Source: an uncultured Clostridia bacterium
GTDB lineage: Bacteria > Bacillota > Clostridia > Oscillospirales > Acutalibacteraceae
Assembly: GCA_904420155.1 (NCBI GenBank)
Contig: CAJFUH010000159.1
Span: 1-22,234, forward strand
Length of the DNA stretch: 22,234 bases
Reading direction: 5' to 3'
Each line of letters begins with the position of its first letter. The first letter of the stretch is position 1. Positions 15,450 through 22,234 of this stretch are shown here, piece after piece. Made by a program: the position numbers and the translations under genes. Below the pieces are notes generated by a model. It did not search any database. It was not told where the DNA came from and worked only from the letters and a program-made list of their open reading frames with translations.

Positions 15450-15489
15450 AAGGAAACTCGCTTGAGTACTAAGAAAAGAGAGTGATTTC

Positions 15490-16446
15490 ATGGCGGAGCA
15501 AGCAATCAAAAAAAAGTATAAGCGCAGCCGCTGGACAAGAGACGACACAGAGCTTAGTTTATTGGCATTGCCAACTGTAGTATGGTTCGCATTGTTCAGC
15601 TTCCTACCAATGTTTGGTCTTATCATTGCATTTAAAAATGTAAAGATTACCAATGGTAGCAAAGGTTTCTTGTACAATCTTTTTACTAGCGAATGGGCTG
15701 GATTTGAAAATTTTGAATTTATGTTTAAATCCAGTGATTTGTACAAAATCGTGCGCAATACCTTGGGTTACAATATTCTGTTTTTAGTTATCAATATTGT
15801 TTTCCCGGTTATTCTGGCAATTTTAATCAATCAACTGTATAGTAAGCGTGCGGCAAAGGTATACCAGACGGCTATGTTTTTACCTTATTTCATGTCTTGG
15901 CTGGTAGTTAGTTATTTTGTAACCGCTTTCTTGGACAACGATAAAGGTTTAGTTAATCACATGCTGATGAACATGGGTGCAGAGCCTATCCAGTGGTATC
16001 AGAGAAAAGAGGTCTGGCCTTATCTGTTGATTTTCCTCAATACATGGAAAAACATGGGCTACAGCATGGTGGTATATTTGGCTACCATTACCGGTATCGA
16101 CAGTACTTATTATGAGGCTGCAATCATTGATGGAGCTACCAAATGGCAGCAGGCCAAATACATAACGATCCCGATCATGAGAACTATCATCATTATCATG
16201 TTCATTATGAACGTTGGTAAGATTTTCTATTCCGACTTCGGTCTGTTCTATCAGGTGCCAAAAGGCTCTAGTTCTCTGTTTGATGTAACCATTGTAGTTG
16301 ACGTTTACTTGTATAATGCGTTGACTACCGGTACGGTTGGTATGGCCTCTGCAATCGCTTTCCTCCAGTCTATATTGGGTTGTCTGACGATTTTAGCTGC
16401 AAACGGTATCGTACGTAAGATTGATCCGGATAGCGCAATGATTTAA
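15490..16446 (+). CDS. ABC sugar-type importer permease, LplB family
   Basis: A 318-residue inner-membrane permease with six predicted helices. The conserved cytoplasmic EAA loop, which docks the ATPase, is EAAIIDGAT (209-217) followed by WQQAKYITIP. The N-terminal basic stretch (KKKYKRSRW) and the segment SFLPMFGLIIAFKNVK are typical of the LplB branch, which handles complex or plant-derived glycans in Firmicutes. The start has GAGAG upstream. It is the first gene of a permease-permease-binding protein operon without an ATPase; partners are the permease at 16464 and the lipoprotein at 17490. Confidence 0.93.
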   Translation: MAEQAIKKKYKRSRWTRDDTELSLLALPTVVWFALFSFLPMFGLIIAFKNVKITNGSKGFLYNLFTSEWAGFENFEFMFKSSDLYKIVRNTLGYNILFLVINIVFPVILAILINQLYSKRAAKVYQTAMFLPYFMSWLVVSYFVTAFLDNDKGLVNHMLMNMGAEPIQWYQRKEVWPYLLIFLNTWKNMGYSMVVYLATITGIDSTYYEAAIIDGATKWQQAKYITIPIMRTIIIIMFIMNVGKIFYSDFGLFYQVPKGSSSLFDVTIVVDVYLYNALTTGTVGMASAIAFLQSILGCLTILAANGIVRKIDPDSAMI

Positions 16447-16463
16447 AGGAGGGAGAAAGAGCA

Positions 16464-17393
16464 ATGGCGAAGAAAAAAGTATATCTAGAGGGTTTAGAGA
16501 AATTTAACCGGGTAAGCAAGCCCACCAATGTAATTCTTAATATTTTATTTTTCTTTCTTGCTTTTATCTGCGTAGTGCCGGTCATTTTCTTGATCATTAT
16601 ATCCTTTAGTAGTGAAGATTCTATCGCGGCGATTGGTTATTCTTTTTGGCCGCAGTCCTGGTCGTTGGACGCTTATAACGAGATTTGGAAAATGAGAAGC
16701 GCCGTATTGAATGCGGTAGGTATTTCTCTTGTTGTTACCATTGTCGGTACCATTATCGGTGTGTTTTTGACCACTACGATGGGATATGTTATGTCCCGTC
16801 CCGTTTACAAGCTAAAAACACTCTTGACATGGATTGTATTTATCCCCATGATCTTTAATGGCGGTCTGGTTGCCATTTACTTTGTCAATACCCAGGCGCT
16901 TCATTTAAAAGATACCATTTGGGCGTTGATTTTAACTTTGTTGATCACTCCCTTCAATGTTATTATTGCCAAAACGTTCTTCCGTACAACAATTCCGGAT
17001 GCGTTGATAGAATCCGCTAAGATTGACGGCGCTTCTCAGCTGAAAATTTATTTCCAGATTGTTTTGCCGATTTCTTTGCCGGTATTGGCTACCATCGCAT
17101 TGTTCTTGGCCTTTGGTTACTGGAATGACTGGTATCAGTCTTTGCTGTATATCACAAAAGATAATTTGTATTCCTTGCAGGCATTGCTGCAACAGATGCA
17201 GAAAAATATTGAATACATGGCTAAGAATGCGGCACTGGTGGGTGTCAATGCTAGTGAATATGCGGCCAGTATGCCTAAGGAATCCTTCCGTATGGCGATC
17301 GCCGTTATCATCGTAGTTCCGATCGCTTGCGCTTATCCTTTCTTCCAAAGATATTTTATCTCCGGTTTAACGGTAGGCGCAGTAAAGGGTTAA
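16464..17393 (+). CDS. ABC sugar-type importer permease, YtcP/CarB family
   Basis: A 309-residue permease pairing with the LplB-type subunit. It has six predicted helices and an EAA-type loop reading ESAKIDGAS (183-191), followed by QIVLPISLPVLATI. The C-terminal FFQRYFISGLTVGAVKG ending is characteristic of this permease branch. GGAGGGAG in the 17-base gap after the first permease serves as ribosome binding site. It is followed by a 96-base gap with a hairpin before the binding-protein gene. Confidence 0.93.
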   Translation: MAKKKVYLEGLEKFNRVSKPTNVILNILFFFLAFICVVPVIFLIIISFSSEDSIAAIGYSFWPQSWSLDAYNEIWKMRSAVLNAVGISLVVTIVGTIIGVFLTTTMGYVMSRPVYKLKTLLTWIVFIPMIFNGGLVAIYFVNTQALHLKDTIWALILTLLITPFNVIIAKTFFRTTIPDALIESAKIDGASQLKIYFQIVLPISLPVLATIALFLAFGYWNDWYQSLLYITKDNLYSLQALLQQMQKNIEYMAKNAALVGVNASEYAASMPKESFRMAIAVIIVVPIACAYPFFQRYFISGLTVGAVKG

Positions 17394-17416
17394 TGCCAAA
17401 AACTTTTAGTAATGGA

Positions 17417-17441
17417 ATAAACTTGTGTAATACAGGTTTAT
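17417..17441 (+). repeat. Intercistronic hairpin between permease and binding-protein genes
   Basis: ATAAACTTGT (17417-17426) pairs with ACAGGTTTAT (17432-17441) over 10 positions with one wobble, 5-base loop. It has no T tract, so it is unlikely to be a full terminator. It may protect or process the mRNA so that the binding protein is made in excess. Confidence 0.45.
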
Positions 17442-17489
17442 CATATAACACAAAGACGAAAGTCGAAATTTTTAAGGAGGTCATTTATT

Positions 17490-19052
17490 ATGAAGAAGTC
17501 TCTGAGGGCTGCATCTATTGTGTGCGCCCTGACACTGCTGGCGTCTGTAACTACTGCCTGCCAGAACAATACCGGCAGCACTACAGATAACAGCTCTACT
17601 GGTGCCGATAATACCAGCTCTACTGGAAAGGTTGATCCTGCAAATGCAGTAGAAGTTTCCTGGTGGGTAGTAGGTAACGGTCAGCCGAGCAATTATGACG
17701 AGGCAAAAAAAGTATTGGATGAGTATTCCGCAGAGAAGATTGGCGTAAAGCTGGATCTGCACTGCATTGCTTGGGGCGAATGGGATCAGAGAAGAACTTC
17801 CATGCTTAACTCCAACGAGCAGTTCGATATCATGTTTGAAAACCAGGTTGACTATGTAAAATATGCCAACTATGGTTCCTTCGAAGACATCACCGATATG
17901 GTGAAGAATGAAACCCCTGACCTGTATGCAGCTACCGATGAGTTGCTGTGGAAAGGCGTTAGCGTTAACGGCAAAATCTATGGCGTTCCCAGTGTAAAGG
18001 ATAACGCGCAGGTTCAGATGTTTGCGTTTGATGCCTCTTTGGTTGATAAGCTGGGTCTGAAGGACGCTGTTGACAATTGCGATTCCATCCAGGATCTGGA
18101 GCCCATTCTGAGCGCTATGAAGCCGGAATTGGAAGCTCAAGGCAAGGATCCGTATCCGCTTCCCTTAAACCAGAATGAAGGTCTCCCGGGCTTGATCGGC
18201 ACGCTGTATGATGGTTTGGCCATGGGTCTGCCTCCGGTTGGCGTTAGCTTGAAAGATCACAGCACAAAGGTTGTCAGCGTATTCGAGCAGGAAGATATCA
18301 AACAAGATTTGGCCACTCTGCATGATTATTATCAGAAGGGCTATATCAATTCCAACGCAAATACCCTGACCGAGTCTCCCAAATATAAGGCAGTTATGAC
18401 TGCCCAAGGTTGGGAAGGCGCAGAAGTTGGCTGGGCGTTCAACAACGGTGTAGACGAGTACTATGCCAAGAGATACAGAGGACCGTTCATGACCAGTGAA
18501 ACCATTCAAGGTTCTATCAACTGCATTGGTTCTGGTTCCGATAAGAAAGCCGAAGCTTTGAAGTATCTGGAATTGATCAACACCGATTCTACCTTCAGAA
18601 ATATGTTAGCTTATGGTATTGAAGGAACCAACTGGGAATATGTGGATGATGAGAAAGATACTGTTGTTAAGCTGAACGACGAGTGGGGCTTGGCTTCTTA
18701 TACCCAGGGTAGCTACATGATTTTGGCTCCGCAGCTGGCTGACGCTTCCATGAAGGAAACTCATCCGGAGCTGGGCAAACAGTACAGCGAGACTGTTGCA
18801 AACTACAACGAGCAGGCTCTGTCCGATCCTTCTCCGTTGCTGGGCTTTGTATTTGATTCTTCCAACTATGCTACTCAGGTTGCTAACTGCAATAACGTAT
18901 GGATGAAATACAGAAACGACCTGTGGACTGGCGCTTCTGATCCTGACGAGATTCTGCCTCAGATGATCGCTGAATTGAAGCAGAATGGTATGGATGACCT
19001 GATCGCCGCAGCTCAGGAGCAGATTGATACTTTCTTGCAGCAGAACAGCTAA
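17490..19052 (+). CDS. Extracellular solute-binding lipoprotein of the ABC importer
   Basis: A 520-residue lipoprotein that captures the substrate and delivers it to the two permeases. A signal peptide (MKKSLRAA then a hydrophobic core) ends at Cys24 in VTTAC, the likely lipidation site, although the -3 residue is Thr where Leu is usual. A Ser/Thr/Asn/Gly-rich tether (about 25-50) follows, then a binding-protein fold beginning VEVSWWVVGNGQPS, with WEYVDDEKDTV and a late SPLLGFVFDSS segment typical of the LplA/YtcQ group (DUF3502-like C-terminus is possible). A strong AAGGAGG lies upstream. Codons such as CTG, AAC and GGC are favoured more than in the permeases, which suggests high expression. 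A sugar or oligosaccharide is likely, but the substrate is not identified. Confidence 0.92.
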   Translation: MKKSLRAASIVCALTLLASVTTACQNNTGSTTDNSSTGADNTSSTGKVDPANAVEVSWWVVGNGQPSNYDEAKKVLDEYSAEKIGVKLDLHCIAWGEWDQRRTSMLNSNEQFDIMFENQVDYVKYANYGSFEDITDMVKNETPDLYAATDELLWKGVSVNGKIYGVPSVKDNAQVQMFAFDASLVDKLGLKDAVDNCDSIQDLEPILSAMKPELEAQGKDPYPLPLNQNEGLPGLIGTLYDGLAMGLPPVGVSLKDHSTKVVSVFEQEDIKQDLATLHDYYQKGYINSNANTLTESPKYKAVMTAQGWEGAEVGWAFNNGVDEYYAKRYRGPFMTSETIQGSINCIGSGSDKKAEALKYLELINTDSTFRNMLAYGIEGTNWEYVDDEKDTVVKLNDEWGLASYTQGSYMILAPQLADASMKETHPELGKQYSETVANYNEQALSDPSPLLGFVFDSSNYATQVANCNNVWMKYRNDLWTGASDPDEILPQMIAELKQNGMDDLIAAAQEQIDTFLQQNS

Positions 19053-19084
19053 GTCATTGATTTTCTGTTAAGATTTTCTAATTA

Positions 19085-19129
19085 AAAAAGGGATAGGAAT
19101 CCGAAAGGGTTTCTATCCCTTTTTGTATA
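19085..19129 (+). terminator. Strong intrinsic terminator of the ABC operon
   Basis: Arms 19085-19102 and 19107-19124 pair over 18 positions with two wobbles around a GAAA tetraloop; the 3' arm ends in TTTTT. Confidence 0.95.
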
Positions 19130-19195
19130 TCAGAAAAAGAATGGTGAAAACTAAATCAGGCGGAGTATTATATCCGTGCTTTATTTCTTATGAAA

Positions 19196-19219
19196 TGTTT
19201 TGCCCTTATGGGCAAAACA
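19196..19219 (+). promoter_or_regulatory. Perfect 10-bp hairpin in the leader of the DUF378 gene
   Basis: TGTTTTGCCC (19196-19205) and GGGCAAAACA (19210-19219) pair perfectly around TTAT. It ends 4 bases before the AAAGGAG ribosome binding site (19224-19230). It could be an operator or a 5' stabilising hairpin. No confident promoter was seen between 19130 and 19195. Confidence 0.5.
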
Positions 19220-19238
19220 AAATAAAGGAGTGAAAAAT

Positions 19239-19451
19239 ATGCTTGATAAGCTAGCCCTGATTTTGACCATTATAGGAGGCATCAACTGGGGATCTATCGG
19301 AATTTTCCAATTTGACATTGTTGCGTGGATTTTTGGAGGACAAGACGCGATTGTCAGCCGTATCATCTATACGTTGGTAGGATTAGCAGCTATTTGGTGC
19401 ATTTCTCTCTTGTTCCGCAACAATGATGTGGTAAGGCATTCCGAATCATAA
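19239..19451 (+). CDS. DUF378 family small membrane protein
   Basis: A 70-residue protein with two hydrophobic helices (about 4-32 and 42-60). The segment ILTIIGGINWGSIGIFQFD, with its GGINWG motif, is the signature of DUF378 (B. subtilis YuzA-like). The function is unknown. AAAGGAG lies 8 bases before the ATG. It stands alone between terminators at 19129 and 19518, so it is probably monocistronic. Confidence 0.9.
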   Translation: MLDKLALILTIIGGINWGSIGIFQFDIVAWIFGGQDAIVSRIIYTLVGLAAIWCISLLFRNNDVVRHSES

Positions 19452-19517
19452 ATTTAAAATCGAGAGAGAAAACAACGGAAATATCAATATTTACTAAACA
19501 GGTATTCTTTTAGAATC

Positions 19518-19569
19518 ATAAGAGGGATTGCAATCTGAGAAACAGAAAGCAAACCCTCTTATTCTTTTC
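19518..19569 (+). terminator. Long hairpin terminator after the DUF378 gene
   Basis: ATAAGAGGG (19518-19526) pairs with CCCTCTTAT (19554-19562). The interior continues with TTGC/GCAA and TCTG/CAGA pairs separated by symmetrical A-A mismatches, loop AGAAA. A T-rich tail TCTTTT follows. The T tract exists only on the + strand, so it does not obviously serve the facing LysR gene. Confidence 0.85.
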
Positions 19570-19625
19570 AAAGAAATTTTTTGCTAGACGTTTGAAAAGT
19601 TTACAGCGGGATATTTAAGAGAGCG

Positions 19626-20522
19626 TTATAAAAGATTCTTTTGCTCTAGACAATAGTTTTTGCAGATTGAAAGGAAGGAACGCGCCGATTTTGTGAGATA
19701 TTTATTTTTATGATAGATGATAAAAAATTTTCTTTTGAAATCTATTTCTTCCAAATAAAATCGATGCAGTTGCTGTGTCTGTAAATAATTTTTTACCAAG
19801 GGATAGGGAAGAGCGGAAATCCCTAACCCTTGAATAACTGCCTGTATAATCGCAGTAGTACTTATGCTTTCCCATTCGGGTTCTATAGAAACGCCATAGG
19901 TCAAAAGAGTACTGTCAAATAATTCCCTGGTTCCGCTTTCCGGCTCTCGTAACAAAAAGGATTGTTGCTGTAACTCTTGTAAAGGAACTTTTTCCTGTTG
20001 TGCAAAAGGATGATTTTGTCCGCAAATTAGGGCCAATTCATCTTCCATCAAAGTCTCTGATATCAGGTGCTTATTATGGAGGACGCCTTCTATAAGCGCA
20101 AAATCTAAGTCGTTTTGTAAGACAAGATTTTCAATCTGTTTAGAATTTTGGATAATCACTTTTATTTTGATCTCAGGAAATAGAGAAGAAAAATTCCGCA
20201 CAAAATTAGGCATAAAATGGGTCCCTATCGTAATACTGGAACCGATTCGCAAAGAACCCAAGGAATCTGCATTTTTTATTTCTGTTTCCATCTCTTGAAA
20301 AAGAGAGGTGATATGGAGGGCATATTCTAGCAAATGTTTTCCAGCTTCTGTAATATAAAGTTTGCGGGAAATTCGGTCAAATAAGGGAACCCCATAGTAT
20401 TTTTCTAACTCACTGATTGCGACACTGACTGCAGGCTGCGCCAAAAAGAGATGTTCCGCAGCATGGGTGATACTGCCGTATTCGCAAACAGCGACAAAAA
20501 TTTTGAGATGTCTTAATGTCAT
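19626..20522 (-). CDS. LysR-family transcriptional regulator
   Basis: A 298-residue regulator. Residues 1-60 are the winged helix-turn-helix with the usual LysR pattern: LKIFVAVCEYGSITHAAEHL, then AQPAVSVAISELE and LFDRISRKLYITEAG. Residues 90-295 form the type 2 periplasmic-binding-like effector domain (SLGSLRIGSS ... ALIEG ... GLGISALPYPLV). GAGG 7 bases upstream fixes the ATG at 20522; an in-frame TTG at 20540 has no ribosome binding site. It is divergent from the CHR transporter pair across a 121-base gap with an inverted repeat, the classical layout for a LysR activator of its neighbour. The effector is unknown. Confidence 0.94.
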   Translation of the reverse strand: MTLRHLKIFVAVCEYGSITHAAEHLFLAQPAVSVAISELEKYYGVPLFDRISRKLYITEAGKHLLEYALHITSLFQEMETEIKNADSLGSLRIGSSITIGTHFMPNFVRNFSSLFPEIKIKVIIQNSKQIENLVLQNDLDFALIEGVLHNKHLISETLMEDELALICGQNHPFAQQEKVPLQELQQQSFLLREPESGTRELFDSTLLTYGVSIEPEWESISTTAIIQAVIQGLGISALPYPLVKNYLQTQQLHRFYLEEIDFKRKFFIIYHKNKYLTKSARSFLSICKNYCLEQKNLL

Positions 20523-20552
20523 AAGGATCCTCTTTTCCAAGTCGATATATAA

Positions 20553-20590
20553 TAAAATATTTATATATTATATAATATAATAATATTTTA
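20553..20590. promoter_or_regulatory. Inverted repeat between LysR and CHR genes, likely LysR site
   Basis: Perfect 9-base arms TAAAATATT (20553-20561) and AATATTTTA (20582-20590) are 20 bases apart, fully inside the divergent intergenic region. The right arm abuts and overlaps the -35 of the chr promoter, as expected for an activator site. The region is nearly all A/T, which weakens the case. Confidence 0.5.
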
Positions 20591-20615
20591 CTTATGAAAA
20601 GGCAAGAGGTACAAT
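20587..20615 (+). promoter_or_regulatory. Promoter of the CHR transporter operon
   Basis: TTTACT (20587-20592), 17-base spacer, TACAAT (20610-20615). The weak -35 fits activator-dependent initiation by the divergent LysR protein. Confidence 0.5.
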
Positions 20616-20643
20616 AATAACATAAAGAATCGAGGGGGAGCTT

Positions 20644-21237
20644 ATGAAACGAGAAAAACGGACAGAGAAATATTTTTATGGAAAATTATTTTTATCCACT
20701 TTTTACTTGAGCGCTTTTACCTTTGGTGGGGGATATGTCATCATTCCACTGATGAAAAAAAAATTTGTGGATCAATTTAAGTGGATTGAAGAGAGGGAAA
20801 TGTTAGATATAGCCGCTATTGCGCAATCATCTCCGGGAGCGATTGCCGTCAATGCCTCTATCTTGATCGGTTATCGTTTGGCGGGATTTTTAGGGGCCTG
20901 TATCACCATTCTAGGTACTGTGTTGCCACCCATGATTACCCTTTCTGTCATTTCTCTATTTTATACCGCTTTTCGGGACAGTGCGGCTGTCAGCGCGGTT
21001 TTAAATGGAATGCAGGCGGCTGTGGCTGCTGTTATTGTGGATGTAGTCATTAGCATGGGTGTAGGCATTGTAAAAAGTAAGAGTATTCTTTCTATCTTTA
21101 TTATGGCGGCTGCATTTATAGCCACGTATTTTTTTGAAATTAATATTATCCTGATCATTTTAGTGTGCGGTATATTAGGAGCCCTTTCTACATTGGTTCA
21201 GCAGAGAAAGAAAAAGAAAGGGGAGCAGAGACAATGA
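20644..21237 (+). CDS. chrA: Chromate transporter family (CHR) half-size subunit 1
   Basis: A 197-residue membrane protein equal to one CHR domain, with about six hydrophobic segments. The family motif FGGGYVIIPLM appears near residue 26 and SSPGAIAVNASILIGYRLAG near residue 60. Short CHR proteins work as pairs, as with YwrB/YwrA of B. subtilis. GAGGGGGAG precedes the ATG. The stop overlaps the second subunit as ATGA. The family is named for chromate export, but the natural substrate in a gut- or soil-type anaerobe may be another anion. Confidence 0.92.
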   Translation: MKREKRTEKYFYGKLFLSTFYLSAFTFGGGYVIIPLMKKKFVDQFKWIEEREMLDIAAIAQSSPGAIAVNASILIGYRLAGFLGACITILGTVLPPMITLSVISLFYTAFRDSAAVSAVLNGMQAAVAAVIVDVVISMGVGIVKSKSILSIFIMAAAFIATYFFEINIILIILVCGILGALSTLVQQRKKKKGEQRQ

Positions 21238-21797
21238 TTTATTTAGAGCTCTTTTGGAGCTTTTTTCAAATAGGACTGTGTAGTATTGGCGGAGGTTATG
21301 CTGCCATGCCATTGATTCAAAGTCAGGTGGTAGATACTCACCACTGGATGACGATGACGCAGTTTGTAGATATTATCACGATTTCCCAAATGACGCCAGG
21401 CCCTATTGCGATCAATTCTGCTACTTTTGTAGGAATCCAGATTGCAGGAATCCCGGGAGCTATTATAGCCACTATCGGTTGTATCGTTCCTTCTTGCATT
21501 ATTGTGTTGACTATTGCCTATTTTTACTATAAATATCAAAAATTGACGATGGTACAAGGGATCTTAGGGGGCCTCCGCCCAGCGGTAGTAGCTATGATTG
21601 CATCAGCGGGCATTTCTATTTTATTGTTGTCTTTTTTTGGTAATGAGCCCGTTTCCTATCAGCTGTCTCAAATTGATGTTTTTTCCGTCATTCTATTTGC
21701 TGCGAGTTTGCTGGTATTACGCATTTGGAAAGTAAACCCTATTTATGTAATGTTAGGTGCCGGTGCTATTGGTTTGGGTTATTTCTTGTTATTTTAG
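21234..21797 (+). CDS. chrA: Chromate transporter family (CHR) half-size subunit 2
   Basis: A 187-residue partner of the preceding gene, with the corresponding motifs SIGGGYAAMPLI (about 18-29) and QMTPGPIAINSATFVG (about 53-68). These two halves differ enough to suggest opposite-facing subunits of a heterodimer. AAAGGGGAG within the end of the first gene is the ribosome binding site and the ATG at 21234 overlaps its stop. The open frame reaches back to 21165 inside subunit 1, but homology begins at this Met. No terminator was seen in the 105 bases before sigK. Confidence 0.92.
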   Translation: MIYLELFWSFFQIGLCSIGGGYAAMPLIQSQVVDTHHWMTMTQFVDIITISQMTPGPIAINSATFVGIQIAGIPGAIIATIGCIVPSCIIVLTIAYFYYKYQKLTMVQGILGGLRPAVVAMIASAGISILLLSFFGNEPVSYQLSQIDVFSVILFAASLLVLRIWKVNPIYVMLGAGAIGLGYFLLF

Positions 21798-21902
21798 CTA
21801 GCACAAGCAAAAGGAATTCACCTTACAGAAAAAGGACTTGCACAGATTTTCCCAGGTTTGCATATCATGAAAGGAAGTTCATTTATTAGGGAGGATCTGT
21901 TT

Positions 21903-22234
21903 ATGTTATCAGCTTTCTTCGGACTTGTGTTAAGCCACCTTCTCTTTTTTGTTCTGCATGTTACCGGATCTGGTTCTTTTCCCCGTCCCTTATCTGCTCA
22001 AGAGGAAAAGGAATACCTAGAACGTTTTAAGCAGGGAGACTTAGAGGCCAGAAGTCAGCTGATCGAACATAATCTTCGCTTAGTAGCACATGTTATAAAA
22101 AAGTATTATTCTAATATAAACGATCAAGACGATTTGGTTTCCATTGGCACTATTGGCCTAATCAAGGCAATTAATACATTTGATTCCTCTAAGGGGATCC
22201 GCCTCTCCAGCTATGCTGCTAGATGTATTGAAAA
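21903..22234 (+). CDS. sigK: Sporulation sigma factor SigK precursor, N-terminal part, cut by window edge
   Basis: The first 110 codons are present. Residues 1-20 (MLSAFFGLVLSHLLFFVLHV) are hydrophobic and match the position and character of the pro-sequence that SpoIVFB removes from pro-sigma-K. The mature part begins near FPRPLSAQEEKEYLERF. Region 2 motifs follow: LIEHNLRLVAHVIKKY, DQDDLVSIGTIGLIKAINTF and LSSYAARCIE. GGGAGG (21889-21894) lies 8 bases before the ATG. In the sporulating mother cell sigma-K drives late coat and spore-release genes. No skin-type insertion interrupts the gene within the visible part. A CATATCAT sequence about 30 bases upstream weakly resembles a sigma-E -10 element. 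Confidence 0.93.
   Translation, partial: MLSAFFGLVLSHLLFFVLHVTGSGSFPRPLSAQEEKEYLERFKQGDLEARSQLIEHNLRLVAHVIKKYYSNINDQDDLVSIGTIGLIKAINTFDSSKGIRLSSYAARCIE

Larger units (their letters stand above)
14541..15489. other. 949-base AT-rich noncoding region with promoters and palindromes
   Basis: No ORF with a believable ribosome binding site was found on either strand. The part near 14541 carries the promoter and operator of the minus-strand gene; two + promoters (14989-15017 and 15273-15301) point at the ABC importer, leaving a 180-base leader before it. Other structure: CAATATT-GTTGT-AATATTG (14711-14729) and a perfect 10-base palindrome TTAGCGCTAA (15440-15449). The stretch from about 14730 to 14985 holds nothing I can name. 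Confidence 0.6.

Noticed and set aside
15377..15472. 31-codon ORF in the importer leader
   Set aside because: No ribosome binding site at a suitable distance and no recognisable sequence.
15309..15758. 149-codon open frame on the minus strand across the importer leader
   Set aside because: It overlaps the well-supported first permease and has no ribosome binding site or recognisable motif.
1..22234. CRISPR array, insertion sequence, phage or integrase genes
   Set aside because: No regularly spaced repeats, no transposase or recombinase motifs, and no attachment-site duplication at the tRNA end were seen.

Overview
The window is a chromosomal segment that looks like an endospore-forming member of the Firmicutes, class Clostridia, probably an Oscillospiraceae-like anaerobe. 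Supporting signs are an N-terminal pro-sigma-K gene at the right edge, a T-box leader ahead of the tryptophan operon, AGGAGG-type ribosome binding sites, many U-tailed intrinsic terminators, and AT-rich intergenic DNA between moderate-GC genes. The family-level placement is inference; no 16S or other taxonomic marker is present.

Layout from left to right. A tRNA-Leu(CAA) on the minus strand runs off the left edge. Next is a two-gene signalling operon: an ECF sigma factor and a membrane-bound RsgI-like anti-sigma protein with four tandem PepSY domains outside the membrane. It is followed by a small membrane zinc-ribbon protein (with a possible 38-codon leader ORF), a malic enzyme, and a MarR repressor with a MATE exporter that has a clear palindromic operator at its promoter. 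Positions 6582-13564 hold a complete tryptophan operon: promoter, tRNA-Trp-type T-box leader, trpE, a trpG-trpD fusion, trpC, trpF, trpB and trpA, closed by a bidirectional terminator. Facing it is a proline-rich membrane protein gene on the minus strand.

A 949-base AT-rich gap with candidate promoters and palindromes leads to a carbohydrate-type ABC importer (two permeases plus a lipoprotein binding protein) that has no ATPase gene. A small DUF378 membrane protein follows. A LysR regulator is then divergent from a paired half-size CHR (chromate-type) transporter. The window ends inside sigK.

How the genes work together. The six trp genes make tryptophan from chorismate and are switched on when tRNA-Trp is uncharged. 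The MarR-MATE and LysR-CHR units look like locally regulated export modules. The ABC importer probably borrows an MsmX-like ATPase encoded elsewhere. The most unusual module is the ECF sigma / RsgI-like / PepSY pair: the sensor keeps the Asn-Pro motif at which RsgI proteins self-cleave, but it is joined to an ECF sigma factor and to PepSY repeats rather than to SigI and carbohydrate-binding domains. A second point of interest is TrpA, where the catalytic Asp60 position holds Glu.
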